Counted from the stretch's first letter, positions 37,877-49,480 are shown. The stretch is DNA of 64,000 bases from Acinetobacter pullicarnis (GCF_006352475.1 NZ_VCMZ01000001.1:2604001-2668000), one strand, 5' to 3'. Notes: generated by a model from the sequence alone, not told the origin. Translations and numbers: made by a program.

Positions 37877-38659
37877 TTAGCCCTGATCTCCTCCACCAAC
37901 AGGCACAACCGTCCCTGTAATATAAGAAGAGTCATCAGAAGCAAGGAATAAAATCGCATTCACTTGTTCTTGAATACTGCCATAACGCCCTAAAAAGCTG
38001 CGATCAAGCGTTTGATCAACCACTTGTTGCATCCATTGTTTTTCATTTTCAGATAGTTGCTCAGCATTACGTGGTACTTTGCGCGGTGGTGCTTCGGTGC
38101 CACCTGTAGCAATCGCATTCACACGAATACCATCTTTGGCATGCTCAAAGGCAAGTGATGCCGTCAGGCTATTGACCCCACCTTTAGAAGCAGAATATGG
38201 CACCCTATTAATCCCACGTGTCGCAATGGATGACACATTCACAATCGTACCTTTTTGATTTTTAATCATTTCTGGCAATACCGCACGACAGCACCACAAC
38301 GTTGGAAACAATGAACGATTGACTTCTTTGATAATCTCTTGTTCAGAGAATTGCTCAAAAGGTTTCATCCAAATCGCCCCACCGACATTATTGATCAGCA
38401 CATCAATACGACCATAGTGTTCGATTGCTTTGGCAACAACTGCTTCTGCACCCGCAAAGGTTTCTAAATTTGCACTGATGGTGATTGCATCATTACCGGC
38501 TGCGATGATTTCGGCTAAGACCTCTTCTACATACGGTGAAAGATCAGCCATCACCACTTGTGCACCTTCCGCTGCAATTTGTAGTGCTACCCCTCGGCCA
38601 ATACCTTGAGCAGCACCAGTGACAATCACCACTTTGTTGGTGAATCTTTTATTGATCAT
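37877..38659 (-). CDS. benD: Benzoate cis-diol dehydrogenase BenD
   Basis: Short-chain dehydrogenase of 260 residues that oxidises and decarboxylates the benzoate cis-dihydrodiol to catechol with NAD+. The cofactor motif is VTGAAQGIGRGVA; the catalytic triad appears as Ser in VSSIATRGINRV and YSASK. Length agrees with BenD from A. baylyi (about 261). It is 24 bases after benC. Confidence 0.96.
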   Translation of the reverse strand: MINKRFTNKVVIVTGAAQGIGRGVALQIAAEGAQVVMADLSPYVEEVLAEIIAAGNDAITISANLETFAGAEAVVAKAIEHYGRIDVLINNVGGAIWMKPFEQFSEQEIIKEVNRSLFPTLWCCRAVLPEMIKNQKGTIVNVSSIATRGINRVPYSASKGGVNSLTASLAFEHAKDGIRVNAIATGGTEAPPRKVPRNAEQLSENEKQWMQQVVDQTLDRSFLGRYGSIQEQVNAILFLASDDSSYITGTVVPVGGGDQG

Positions 38660-38683
38660 TATTCATTCCCTTAAATTTAATGA

Positions 38684-39739
<1,056 letters not shown>

Positions 39740-39791
39740 TCAGCCAATTTATATTTGGCTGAAAATTCGGATGGGTTGCTTGGATAAATGA

Positions 39792-40301
39792 TTAAAGGTG
39801 GTAAATATCAATCACTTGATTGATATAGTCATTTTTTAACACCACATATTTGCTTAAGATCTGCGGCTTTTCACCTGAGAAATCAATTTCATAACGCGAC
39901 ATGCCAAAATAGCTATAGCTGGTTTTATAGCGGAAACTGAGGGTATGCCAATTAAAACGCACCACCACTTTGTCGCCATCACGCGAGATCATTTCAACAT
40001 TACTAATATTATGGCTGGTACGCGTGTCTGGCATGGTGGCCGAAGAACGTTCGGTTTTAATCCGGAACACCCGGTCTTCAAGACCTTGGCGATCGGGATA
40101 ATAAATCAGCGAGATTTCAGCCTGTGGATCTTCCGTTAAACGATCATCATCATCCCAAGCAGGCATCCAGAAAGATGCCGTCGCTGCATAACATGCCAAC
40201 CATTCATCCCATTTTTCATCATCTAAACAACGAGCTTCACGATATAAAAATTGGCTAATATTTTCTAAAGTGACTTTTTCTAAATTTACAATCGTATTCA
40301 C
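39792..40301 (-). CDS. benB: Benzoate 1,2-dioxygenase small subunit BenB
   Basis: Ring-hydroxylating dioxygenase beta subunit of 169 residues, the expected length. NTF2-like fold features are [22 protein letters not shown] at the N-terminus and [12 protein letters not shown] in the middle. It forms an alpha3-beta3 hexamer with BenA and has a structural, non-catalytic role. Its ATG overlaps the benA stop by four bases, indicating coupled translation. Confidence 0.96.
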   Translation of the reverse strand: MNTIVNLEKVTLENISQFLYREARCLDDEKWDEWLACYAATASFWMPAWDDDDRLTEDPQAEISLIYYPDRQGLEDRVFRIKTERSSATMPDTRTSHNISNVEMISRDGDKVVVRFNWHTLSFRYKTSYSYFGMSRYEIDFSGEKPQILSKYVVLKNDYINQVIDIYHL

Positions 40302-41707
40302 ACTGCCTCTCCCGCTGCTGCTGCATTTAACTCAGCGCACTCAGCCAATTGTTTTTCCTTTTGAATCGCTGTTTTCATCATGTCGAGCCAATATTGATGC
40401 TGTGCAACATATAAGCCTTCATCTTCCGTTTTAATTCCTGAGAGTTTAGGAATTAAGCCAATTTCATCAGCTGCAGCATCAGGACCTTGAACCCAATGTT
40501 TTGCACCACGACTCATGTCATTCCATTCCAGTTCAATTCCGGCATAACCCGCTTGGCATGAGCGGAATTCTTCCAGATCGTCTGGCGTTGCCATGCCAGA
40601 CGCATTAAAGAAATCTTCATATTGGCGAATACGGCGGGCACGTGATTCGGCTGACTCACCAATCGGTGCGATACAGTAAATCGTCACTTCGGTTTTATTA
40701 ACCGAAATTGGACGCAGCACACGAATTTGTGAACCGAATTGGTCCATTAAATAAACGTTTGGATAGAGGCACAGATTACGTGAACGTTCGATCATCCACT
40801 TTGACATTGGAGCACCAAATTTCTCAGTAAACTCGTCTGCTTTGACAAAGTTTGGACGATCTTCAGGATTGGCCCATTGCGTCCACAGCAGCATATGACC
40901 ATGTTCAAAGCCATATGAACCACCGCCTTGTTTGCCCCATGCCCCTGCACTCATGGCACGAACATTATCATTTTCTTGCTGTTTTTCTTTGCGATGTTGC
41001 GTGGTCGCTGCATAGTTCCAATGCACGGCAGAAACGTGATAACCATCTGCGCCATTTTCCGCAGTTAACTTCCAATTCCCATCATAGGTATAGGTTGAAG
41101 AACCACGTAAAACTTCCAAGCCTTGTTCAGATTGATCCACAATCATGTCGATAATTTTGGTGGTCTCACCTAAAAACTCAGGTAAAGACGGCACATCTGG
41201 ATTTAAGCTACCAAAGAGAAAACCTTTGTAGTTTTCAAAACGTGCTACTTTTTTAAGATCATGTGAACCATCTTGGTTAAAACAGTCTGAATAGCCTGCA
41301 TCGGATGGGTCTTTGACTTTAAGTAACTTGCCCGAATTGTTGAATGTCCAACCATGGAATGGGCAGGTATAAGTGGCTTTATTGCCTTTTTTATGACGGC
41401 AAAGTTGCGCACCCCGATGTGAACATGCATTAATCATGGCATTAAGTTCACCATTGCGGTTACGCGCAATAATAATCGGTTGGCGGCCAATCTGTGTGGT
41501 GTAAAAATCGTTATTGTTCGGAATCTGACTTTCGTGCGCTAAATAAACCCAGTTGCCTTCAAAAATGTATTTCATTTCCAAATCAAATAAAGTCTGGTCA
41601 GTAAATACTGAACGATGTAGCTTAAATTCACCCGACTCAAAATCATCTACAAGTAATTCATCAATACGATCAAGATGGCTAGTATTCATCACAGGAATGC
41701 GTGGCAT
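40298..41707 (-). CDS. benA: Benzoate 1,2-dioxygenase large subunit BenA
   Basis: Catalytic alpha subunit, 469 residues from the ATG at 41707 ([19 protein letters not shown], the BenA N-terminus), with GGAGA eight bases upstream; an ATG six bases earlier is too close to the ribosome site. The Rieske motif is CSHRGAQLC and CPFHGWTF; the mononuclear iron ligands are His in [12 protein letters not shown]. It adds O2 to benzoate to form the cis-1,2-dihydrodiol. First gene of benABCDE, divergent from benM. Confidence 0.97.
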   Translation of the reverse strand: MPRIPVMNTSHLDRIDELLVDDFESGEFKLHRSVFTDQTLFDLEMKYIFEGNWVYLAHESQIPNNNDFYTTQIGRQPIIIARNRNGELNAMINACSHRGAQLCRHKKGNKATYTCPFHGWTFNNSGKLLKVKDPSDAGYSDCFNQDGSHDLKKVARFENYKGFLFGSLNPDVPSLPEFLGETTKIIDMIVDQSEQGLEVLRGSSTYTYDGNWKLTAENGADGYHVSAVHWNYAATTQHRKEKQQENDNVRAMSAGAWGKQGGGSYGFEHGHMLLWTQWANPEDRPNFVKADEFTEKFGAPMSKWMIERSRNLCLYPNVYLMDQFGSQIRVLRPISVNKTEVTIYCIAPIGESAESRARRIRQYEDFFNASGMATPDDLEEFRSCQAGYAGIELEWNDMSRGAKHWVQGPDAAADEIGLIPKLSGIKTEDEGLYVAQHQYWLDMMKTAIQKEKQLAECAELNAAAAGEAV

Positions 41708-41804
41708 TTCCATTCTCCGGCTTTCTAAATTTAAGGAAGTTCCCAGAAATATCCAAAGTAGCGATATTTAGGTTACATGAGGTTTTGAGCAAGTGCTTAA
41801 GCGG

Positions 41805-41948
41805 TAAAGTTCTAAACCAGCAAGGGCTGTCGTTTTAATTTGTTTGAAAAAACAGTACGTCAAGGCCGAGGAAATCAAGGCTGAGGAAATCGTCGCTGCA
41901 GCCCGTGATTTCTATGTCCCCGTACAACCTATTCGAAATTTTAGTTAA
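41805..41948 (+). pseudogene. Possible 3' remnant of an unidentified gene
   Basis: One plus-strand frame is open for 47 codons after a stop and ends at TAA 41946-41948. It reads PARAVVLICLKKQYVK, then KAEEI twice, then VAAARDFYVPVQPIRNFS. It contains a 15-base in-frame tandem repeat (41861-41875 and 41876-41890, one mismatch). No start codon or ribosome site is present. The composition looks protein-like, so it may be the tail of a lost gene, but I cannot name the family. Confidence 0.3.
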
Positions 41949-42095
41949 TGTATGCTGATGCATATATTGCATAACTCGACTCCTTGAGTATGTATTGCAT
42001 TGCTTGGTGCAAGTTTTCATGGCGATGCGCTTGAAAACAATGAAACTAGAACCCGAAGTTCACAGCTTAATCTTGCTTTTCATATCGGGCTTGAT

Positions 42096-42110
42096 ATACC
42101 TTATCGGAAT
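42096..42110. promoter_or_regulatory. Putative BenM site 1 (benA/benM)
   Basis: ATACCTTATCGGAAT fits the BenM/CatM consensus ATAC-N7-GTAT with one mismatch. It lies 60 bases upstream of benM. Confidence 0.6.
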
Positions 42111-42147
42111 AGATATTGACTGTCTAAGATCAAATTAACATTTTAGT

Positions 42148-42162
42148 ATATGGAAAAGGTAT
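42148..42162. promoter_or_regulatory. Putative BenM site 2 (benA/benM)
   Basis: ATATGGAAAAGGTAT fits ATAC-N7-GTAT with one mismatch. It begins 52 bases from site 1 (about five turns) and sits just before the benM start, which suits autorepression. Confidence 0.5.
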
Positions 42163-42169
42163 AGAGTGT

Positions 42170-43087
42170 ATGGATATGAGACGCCTCCGCTACTACGTTG
42201 CAGTCGCAGAAGAAAAGAGCTTTACCAAAGCTGCTGAAAAATTATTTATTGCGCAACCACCATTGAGTCGTCAAATCCAAAACTTAGAAACGGATCTTGG
42301 GGTACTGTTATTTGAACGTGGTAGTCGTCCATTAAAAATGACGCCCGCGGGTGAGTTTCTTTATCAACATGCTGTAAAACTTTTATCGAATGCTGCTGAA
42401 ATTCGAGCGATGACGCAGCGTATCGGCGGACTCGAACATACAGTAACCATGGGTTTTGTCGGCTCATTGCTCTACGGTTTACTTTCTAAAATTGTGTATT
42501 TATATAGCCAACAACAACCGCATTTAAAAATAGAAATGATTGAAATGACCACCATGCAACAAGTGACGGCACTCAAAGAAGGTCGCATTGATGTTGGATT
42601 TGGCCGCTTACGTATTTCAGATCCAGCCGTGAAACGTGTGTTATTACGGGAAGAGCCATTATTCCTTGCATTGCATTCAAACCATCATTTACTCGCGCAG
42701 AAAGAAGGTGTTTATTTATCTGATATCGTCGATGAAAATATATTTTTATATCCAAATCACGTACAACCCAGCTTTGCAACGCAAGTACAGAATCTATTTT
42801 CTGAATATCATCTTGATCCAACCAATTTACGAACTGTGCGTGAACTACAATTGGCCTTAGGTTTTGTAGCGGCAGGTATTGGAGTGTGTATCGTGCCTGA
42901 AAGTGCGCGTTCAATTCAATTGGCGCATTTGCATTATATTCCGATACTCGATCAATCTGCCGTCAGCCCCATATTCATGAGTATTCGTAATTTGGATAAA
43001 AGCAAAGATATTACTGCGTTATTTGAGTGTATTTATCAGATTTATGAAATGGAAGGGATTAAATATGAACGACACTATAAAGGATAA
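42170..43087 (+). CDS. benM: LysR-type regulator of benzoate genes (BenM-like)
   Basis: LysR regulator of 305 residues. The helix-turn-helix is near the N-terminus (MRRLRYYVAVAEEKSFTKAA, then QPPLSRQIQNLETDLGVLLFERG), and the ligand domain follows (VTMGFVGSLLYGLLSKIV, RIDVGFGRL, VAAGIGVCIVPES). Sequence and position match BenM/CatM, which bind cis,cis-muconate and benzoate and activate benA. BenM and CatM are close paralogues; divergent placement next to benA favours BenM. Confidence 0.9.
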   Translation: MDMRRLRYYVAVAEEKSFTKAAEKLFIAQPPLSRQIQNLETDLGVLLFERGSRPLKMTPAGEFLYQHAVKLLSNAAEIRAMTQRIGGLEHTVTMGFVGSLLYGLLSKIVYLYSQQQPHLKIEMIEMTTMQQVTALKEGRIDVGFGRLRISDPAVKRVLLREEPLFLALHSNHHLLAQKEGVYLSDIVDENIFLYPNHVQPSFATQVQNLFSEYHLDPTNLRTVRELQLALGFVAAGIGVCIVPESARSIQLAHLHYIPILDQSAVSPIFMSIRNLDKSKDITALFECIYQIYEMEGIKYERHYKG

Positions 43088-43393
43088 ATAAATATTCTAG
43101 TTATTAGGGGCTGTTGATATTTCATAATAGTAACCAGATAAAAATGCTGAATATACAAAAATGATGCTCAATGTGGTGGTTCTCAATCTCACAGCATTGA
43201 GTTATGTCGCGCTATTGCGGATCCTTGCCAAAGATTATTTACAAGAGAATAAAACTGCTTTGGGCTATTGATGCGAAATAGCAGATATTGGTTGTTTATT
43301 ATCGAGGGGTTAAATTGACCCTGTTAAGTTTTGGCAGCATCCTTGCTCTACCTGATATTCAACAATGGGCTGTCACTCCCCCCAATCAACACC
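43088..43393. other. benM-hpaR intergenic region with possible gene remnant
   Basis: 306 bases between convergent genes. A plus-strand frame at 43161-43271 (36 codons: MLNVVVLNLTALSYVALLRIL, then AKDYLQENKTALGY) looks protein-like and recalls the C-terminal region of ISAs1-type transposases, but it is too short to assign. I see no terminator with a proper T run. Confidence 0.3.
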
Positions 43394-43819
43394 TTAATTA
43401 ATTTTAACTTTAGAAAAATCTTTAAGCATTTCAAGCAATACTTCTAGTTTTTCAGCACCATACTGTTCCTGAATTTTTTTGTAAGATGCTTCCATTTTTA
43501 ACGCCTGAATCTCAAAAGTTTTACGCCCTTGATCAGTTAAGCTAATTAAATGAATCCGCTGATCTGTAACACCTTTACGCTTGCGGATCAGATCTTGGTC
43601 GATCATGCGATTTAAAATACCCGTTAAACTTGGTTTTAAAATACACGCTAAATCAGCAAGCTGATTGCTTTCTAAGGCTTCATGTTGCGACAAAATACGA
43701 ATCACACGCCACTGCTGTTCGGTTAAACCGATTTCATTTAAAGCGGGTCTAAAATAAGTCATTGCAGCTTCACGTGCTTCAAGAAGTGCTAAGGTTAAAG
43801 AAGGGCGAATCGTTTTCAT
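43394..43819 (-). CDS. hpaR: MarR-family regulator HpaR
   Basis: MarR regulator of 141 residues belonging to the HpaR (homoprotocatechuate operon regulator) subgroup: SLTLALLEAREAAMTYFRPALNEIGLTEQQWRVIRIL, with the wing region ILKPSLTGILNRMIDQDLIRKRKG. HpaR represses 4-hydroxyphenylacetate degradation genes and is released by the aromatic acid. The hydroxylase genes C1/C2 are 1.8 kb upstream on the same strand. A terminator separates it from the porin gene. Confidence 0.88.
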   Translation of the reverse strand: MKTIRPSLTLALLEAREAAMTYFRPALNEIGLTEQQWRVIRILSQHEALESNQLADLACILKPSLTGILNRMIDQDLIRKRKGVTDQRIHLISLTDQGRKTFEIQALKMEASYKKIQEQYGAEKLEVLLEMLKDFSKVKIN

Positions 43820-43962
43820 GCATCAATCTACGCGTATATTTAATAAATATGTTAACTGATTTTTTAGAAAATAAATATAAGCGCAGCCATTTCAAGCATA
43901 GCCTCCTCACTTAACCGATATAACCGCTCACCTGAACACTGCTTAGAAGGAGGGCATCAAAA

Positions 43963-43983
43963 AGGGCTGCAACATGCAACCCT
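43963..43983 (-). terminator. Terminator of the OprD-type porin gene
   Basis: Reading leftwards, AGGGTTGC and GCAGCCCT pair around five bases with one mismatch and are followed by TTTTT. It lies 58 bases beyond the porin stop. Confidence 0.7.
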
Positions 43984-44040
43984 GATTGTTTATTGGAGCT
44001 TTATTAAAAAGTTAACACTATTGAACGCTTAACCAACCGC

Positions 44041-45276
44041 TTAGAACTTCTTGGTATAAGTCAAGAATGCACGATTTTCATTAAAGTCATTACCATGCTT
44101 CACATCATATTTAATAAAGATATATTGGAGTCCGACACCTTTTAACATCGGTTGTTGGAAACTATAGTTACCAATCAGGTTCCACTCAGACTCGTTGTTT
44201 TTCTTGCCATCTGCGGTTTTAAAACTATCCCCATAAGCGTATTTAACAACGGTATTTAAACCTGGTACATAATCTTTGAAGTTATAAGCATAGACCACGT
44301 GATAAGATTTCTCTTTGGCTTTAAAGAAACCCGTCGTATTCCAGTTAATAAAATATAACTCAGGTAAGAAACCATCTGGTAATGGATAAGCATCGCCAAT
44401 GATTTGTTGATAACCGGCACCAATCGAATGGTTTTTATATTTTACCGTTTCGATTAAACCAATATTTTGGCTATCAATATCGATGTCATTACCCGTATCT
44501 TGCGCATTAAAATATTTAAATTTCGAGATCAAACTCATGTCATCACTGAGTTTTAAATTATGCTCTAGTCCTAAATAATGCTTGTTATATAAGTCTTCTA
44601 AATTACCAAAATAATATTCAGCTTTTAGGTCATTATTAAACTTATAACGCACATCAAGGTAATTCAAACCATCAGACTGATGTGTTACCCCTTTCGTCGT
44701 ATAAGAAAACTTCTGAAAACCTTCTTCATTACGCGGTGAAATCTTGGTCACCCGACCAACTTCTAAACTTAACTTGTCGTTAATTTTACTGTTTACATTT
44801 GCACCAAGATAAGAAGTCAATAACTGGCGGCTTGTATCGACAGAGGTCACAGGTAAGTCTAACCAAAGCTCACCCACACGAACCACATTGTCTTTATATT
44901 TCAGCTTTAAAGTGCCGCCATATTTTAACTGATCGTGTGCCTGATCTTGTGTCTGCTTATCAAAAGGTAAAATCGTATCTGCAACATGCTTGTCATTACT
45001 CAATCGCACCGCATATTGCACAGACCCATCTAAACCAATTTCTAAGTCTTTAATCGGTGTATTTTGATAATCTGAAGTATAAAATAATGAAATGCCCTGA
45101 GACCAACTTCCGGTATCTTTCAATGCACTATTTTCAAAATCACGCTCAATATATGCATTCTTAAGATATAGTTTCCAGTTATCTTCTGCAAAAGCAGTTT
45201 GATTAAAGCTTAAACCCAATAAGGCCAATGGCATAACTGCTGACAAAACTTTCCGTGATTTTTTGAACTTATCCAT
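44041..45276 (-). CDS. OprD-family outer-membrane porin
   Basis: Porin of 411 residues from ATG 45276 (AGGG five bases upstream); a GTG two codons earlier is less likely. A signal peptide ends near NQTAFAEDNW. The rest is alternating beta-strand sequence with OprD-type landmarks LKYGGTLKLKYKDNVVRVGEL, LPVTSVDTSRQLLTSYLG and a C-terminal Phe (YTKKF). OprD-type porins take up aromatic acids or amino acids; here a role in 4-hydroxyphenylacetate or benzoate entry is suggested by its place between the hpa and ben genes. It is in the same direction as the hydroxylase genes. Confidence 0.85.
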   Translation of the reverse strand: MDKFKKSRKVLSAVMPLALLGLSFNQTAFAEDNWKLYLKNAYIERDFENSALKDTGSWSQGISLFYTSDYQNTPIKDLEIGLDGSVQYAVRLSNDKHVADTILPFDKQTQDQAHDQLKYGGTLKLKYKDNVVRVGELWLDLPVTSVDTSRQLLTSYLGANVNSKINDKLSLEVGRVTKISPRNEEGFQKFSYTTKGVTHQSDGLNYLDVRYKFNNDLKAEYYFGNLEDLYNKHYLGLEHNLKLSDDMSLISKFKYFNAQDTGNDIDIDSQNIGLIETVKYKNHSIGAGYQQIIGDAYPLPDGFLPELYFINWNTTGFFKAKEKSYHVVYAYNFKDYVPGLNTVVKYAYGDSFKTADGKKNNESEWNLIGNYSFQQPMLKGVGLQYIFIKYDVKHGNDFNENRAFLTYTKKF

Positions 45277-45282
45277 AAACAC

Positions 45283-45637
45283 CCTTTAAAAAATCCTTTC
45301 ATTTCCCTGCGCAACAGCAGGGATATTCCTGAGATAACATCCAGTCATCAAGCGTCGATAATATACATATAATGATGATATTAACAATATTCTAAAAGTA
45401 TAAACTTATGCTTGTTTTATATTTTGCGTGAATAATAAGTTTTACTGCGCACAAATATGCAAAATCTCTAAGTCGATAATATGTTTGCAAGCCACAATTT
45501 AAATCAAGCTTATTGGTGCTGAGCAGATGCTTTCAAATTGACAAAACACTGCATCATTTATAATCAAAATTTAAAATAAGCAGCGATACAAGGATTTTAC
45601 AGCCGTAAAACCCTTATATTGAATGCTCAAAATGCGC
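45283..45637. promoter_or_regulatory. Porin upstream region with direct repeats
   Basis: 355 bases between the C1 reductase stop and the porin start. GTCGATAATAT occurs twice exactly (45354-45364 and 45472-45482), 118 bases apart, as possible regulator sites. AAGGaTTTTAC/GTAAAAcCCTT (45590-45615) forms a hairpin after C1 but lacks a T run. Confidence 0.45.
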
Positions 45638-46597
<960 letters not shown>

Positions 46598-46612
46598 TTA
46601 TTGACGATTGGC

Positions 46613-47881
46613 TTAGACCATCGTTGGATCTGGATCCATGCCCATCAATGCACGCCCCAAAATTTGTGCACAGACATCATAATCGGTATAGGCATGCGCA
46701 CCCGTCATATGCGAATCACGGAATAAACGTTGTAACTCACTGTTGTCTAGCCAACTGGTTGCGCCAGCACCTGCCATTAAACGCCCCACCGCTTCGATAC
46801 ACATTTTCACCGCATAGGCTTGATTGGTCCGCCAAAATGCCAAAGTATCTTGATTTGGATAAACGTGATTAGCCCCATGTAAGCGATGATCTTCCCACGT
46901 TTTTTCAAGTAATGCACGCGCAGCAGCCACTTGATGGGTCGATTCAGCAATACGCATCAAAGCAGGTGTTGCCAAACCAACATTTACACCCGTATAGGCA
47001 CGAATACGATTACGTTGTTTTTCTTTAAACGCTTCGACCATACGTTCTGCCACACCCAAGCTCACCGCGGAGAAACCACTGGCAAAATAAGGACGATATG
47101 GTGAATAGAATATTTTAGAATCTGGATATAAACCAAAACCAGCTGATTTACCTTCCATCATATCTTTGGCTTTGGAAATACGGTATTCAGGAATAAAAAC
47201 ATCAACTAATTTTAGCTGTTTTGAACCACTGCTTTTAATTGCTTGGGCAAACCAATTGTCGACAATTTCATAGTCCGCACGTGGTACCACGCCAAAGGAA
47301 TACAGTTTATTGCCTTCGTTATCAAAACGGTTAAAACCGACAATGGCATATTCAGCATGGTCACAACCACTGCTCCAACCATATTCACCGTTGAGCAGTA
47401 CCCCCCCTTCAACTTCTTGTACTTTTCCGAACGGTGCAATCGAACTGCTTGCCGTTGCATCTGGATCTGCAAGCCAGATTTCATCCTGCAACTGTTTGCT
47501 AAACATAGCAATTTGATGGCTATGGGTACATAACAAACTAAATGCCCAAGCTGTTCCTGCACATGCACCTGCCAATGCCACGATACAATTGGCAAAATCT
47601 GGCAAGCTCATTTCTAAACCACCATAGACTTTGGGTTGGAATGCGCGGTGGAAATTGATGGCTTTTAATAGAGCAATGTTCTCATCTGGTACGCGACGTA
47701 ACTGCTCCGCTTGTTCAGCATTGGCTGCAATTTGTGGTAATAGCGCTTGGATTTTTTCAAGCATAGATTTTTCTTGTGCCACAGCTATTTTGGCGGTGGT
47801 ATAAACCAAATGAATCGATGTATCGGTGAAATCAGTCAATGTCGTATTTAAAGTGGCTGAATTTGAAATTGTATTTTCCAT
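46613..47881 (-). CDS. p-Hydroxyphenylacetate hydroxylase oxygenase component (C2)
   Basis: Flavin-dependent monooxygenase of 422 residues with an acyl-CoA-dehydrogenase fold; it uses reduced FMN from C1 to convert 4-hydroxyphenylacetate to homoprotocatechuate. The length equals the known A. baumannii C2. Recognisable segments are HRAFQPKVYGGLEMSLPDFA, AGTAWAFSLLCTHSHQIAMF, GYGWSSGCDHAEYA-like (here EYGWSSGCDHAEYA) and the C-terminal FRDSHMTGAHAYTDYDVCAQ. A perfect palindrome lies just upstream of the start. Confidence 0.95.
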   Translation of the reverse strand: MENTISNSATLNTTLTDFTDTSIHLVYTTAKIAVAQEKSMLEKIQALLPQIAANAEQAEQLRRVPDENIALLKAINFHRAFQPKVYGGLEMSLPDFANCIVALAGACAGTAWAFSLLCTHSHQIAMFSKQLQDEIWLADPDATASSSIAPFGKVQEVEGGVLLNGEYGWSSGCDHAEYAIVGFNRFDNEGNKLYSFGVVPRADYEIVDNWFAQAIKSSGSKQLKLVDVFIPEYRISKAKDMMEGKSAGFGLYPDSKIFYSPYRPYFASGFSAVSLGVAERMVEAFKEKQRNRIRAYTGVNVGLATPALMRIAESTHQVAAARALLEKTWEDHRLHGANHVYPNQDTLAFWRTNQAYAVKMCIEAVGRLMAGAGATSWLDNSELQRLFRDSHMTGAHAYTDYDVCAQILGRALMGMDPDPTMV

Positions 47882-47915
47882 ATTAACTTTCCCTTAATCA
47901 CTCAAGTTCCCTTGA

Positions 47916-47932
47916 TTAGACATCTTGTCTAA
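47916..47932. promoter_or_regulatory. Perfect palindrome before the C2 gene, probable HpaR operator
   Basis: TTAGACATCTTGTCTAA consists of TTAGACA and its exact complement around a three-base spacer. It ends 34 bases upstream of the C2 start, as expected for a MarR-type repressor site. Confidence 0.65.
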
Positions 47933-48132
47933 ATGCTTTATAGCGCTTACTTTGATCTTATTATTCACACTTTGCTTGTGATCGTTAATGCACTTTCCCG
48001 AGTTTAAATGGTATTTTCCACGGATTAATCACTCAATAAATAGATTCAATTCATAGATGCAATTTTATTCCGCGCAAATACCTTCAGAAAAGCCAAGATC
48101 TTTTATAAACACACTTTATCGCACAAAACTAA

Positions 48133-48154
48133 AAAACCAGCAGTTGCTGGTTTT
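48133..48154 (-). terminator. Terminator originally serving the MHS transporter gene
   Basis: AAAACCAGCAGTTGCTGGTTTT is a perfect ten-base stem. Reading leftwards it is followed by TTTTTT. It now lies on the far side of the IS from the transporter gene whose transcript it should end. Confidence 0.8.
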
Positions 48155-48218
48155 AAAGATCACATTGTCCCGTCCTAGAATAGGTTGACACAACAGAGCG
48201 TTAGCTCAGGAGTGTCAA

Positions 48219-48620
48219 ATGAACCAATACGTTAAGCGTACTCAACGCGATTACAGCATGTCTTTTAAATTGAGTGTTGTCGCCCAAATTGAACGTGGCG
48301 AGATGACTTATATTGAAGCTGCTAAGCGCTACGGCATACAGAGTCATTCAACTGTTCGTAACTGGTTAAGAAAGCATGGCTCTATGGATTGGTGTACGCT
48401 TGGAGCTACATCTAATAAAAACAGTGCCGCTAATATGAAAAATCAACCACTTACTCCAGAACAACGTATTAAAGAATTAGAAGTGCAACTTCTTGAAGCA
48501 CAACAAAAGGCTATGCTATTTGAAGAAGTCGTCAGAATTATTCGTACAGAGTACCCTAATCCACTGATAAAAAAGCCTTTAGGCAAGCTGTCCAAAACCT
48601 CAAAGCCGAAAAAGCGATGA
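48219..48620 (+). CDS. IS3-family transposase OrfA
   Basis: A 133-residue DNA-binding subunit: helix-turn-helix MSFKLSVVAQIERGEMTYIEAAKRYGI, then a leucine-zipper-like helix (EQRIKELEVQLLEAQQKAMLFEEVVRII). Its stop overlaps the OrfB start (ATGA), and GAAAAAG just before the junction is a plausible slip site for a -1 frameshift that fuses OrfA to OrfB. Confidence 0.9.
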   Translation: MNQYVKRTQRDYSMSFKLSVVAQIERGEMTYIEAAKRYGIQSHSTVRNWLRKHGSMDWCTLGATSNKNSAANMKNQPLTPEQRIKELEVQLLEAQQKAMLFEEVVRIIRTEYPNPLIKKPLGKLSKTSKPKKR

Positions 48621-49480
48621 GTATTGATACCGCTTGCCGCCATTATGGTATTAGCCGCCAAGCCTATTACAAACAATTTCAAAGCCTTAAAGCTAAGGCG
48701 AAAATGGCTAATAGTGTGGTAGAACTTGTAATAAGTCAGCGGTTGCAATTACCCCGATTAGGGACACGTAAATTATATTTCTTACTTAAATCGCGCTTTC
48801 AAGATTTAAAAATCAAGCTTGGGCGAGATGGTTTATTCGATATATTGCGTGGTGCAAATATGCTCATTAAACTCAGGCGTTCGTATCACAAAACGACGAA
48901 TAGTCATCACCGTTTTAGAAAACACCCTAACGTACTTAAAGCAGGTGAGAACCAAGTAGCTGTAACGGGTAGTGAGCAGTTGTGGGTTGCTGATATAACG
49001 TATATTCCTACACATGAACAAACAGTGTATTTAAGCCTGATCACAGATGCTTTCTCACGTAAAATCGTTGGATATTATGTGCATGAGAGCCTACATACAG
49101 AGCATGTAGCAAAAGCATTATTGGTAGCGATTAAATCAAGGCAGACAGATCAGCAGCTAGTGCATCACTCGGATCGAGGTATTCAGTATTGTTCTGATAA
49201 TTATCAAAATATTCATGTGGTTGAAGGTATTACCTGTTCAATGACAGACGGTTATGATTGTTATCAAAATGCTTTAGCGGAGCGAGTAAATGGAATCTTG
49301 AAACAGGAGTTTCTGCTAGAGAAGCCACGAGATTTAAAGCAAGCCCGAATAATAATTGCCGAATCAATTGAAGCCTATAATAGCTTGAGACCACATTTAT
49401 CTTTAGGATATAAAACGCCTGATGCAGTGCATCAGGCGTCTATAATCGAGTTTAGAAATAGAGAGCAATTCGTTGCATAA
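48617..49480 (+). CDS. IS3-family transposase OrfB (DDE integrase core)
   Basis: Catalytic subunit of 287 residues. An N-terminal HTH_21-like region precedes the rve integrase core. The catalytic triad is visible: Asp126 in WVADITYIPT, Asp186 in HHSDRGIQYCS and Glu222 in NALAERVNGILK, with the D-35-E spacing of IS3 elements. It lies in the -1 frame relative to OrfA, so the active protein is probably the frameshift fusion. Confidence 0.93.
   Translation: MSIDTACRHYGISRQAYYKQFQSLKAKAKMANSVVELVISQRLQLPRLGTRKLYFLLKSRFQDLKIKLGRDGLFDILRGANMLIKLRRSYHKTTNSHHRFRKHPNVLKAGENQVAVTGSEQLWVADITYIPTHEQTVYLSLITDAFSRKIVGYYVHESLHTEHVAKALLVAIKSRQTDQQLVHHSDRGIQYCSDNYQNIHVVEGITCSMTDGYDCYQNALAERVNGILKQEFLLEKPRDLKQARIIIAESIEAYNSLRPHLSLGYKTPDAVHQASIIEFRNREQFVA

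Larger units (their letters stand above)
41714..42169. other. benA-benM divergent intergenic region
   Basis: 456 bases between divergent benA and the LysR gene. The half near benM holds two BenM-like sites. The half near benA contains a short coding-like stretch with a 15-base tandem repeat (41805-41948), so the gap is longer than needed for promoters alone. Confidence 0.6.
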
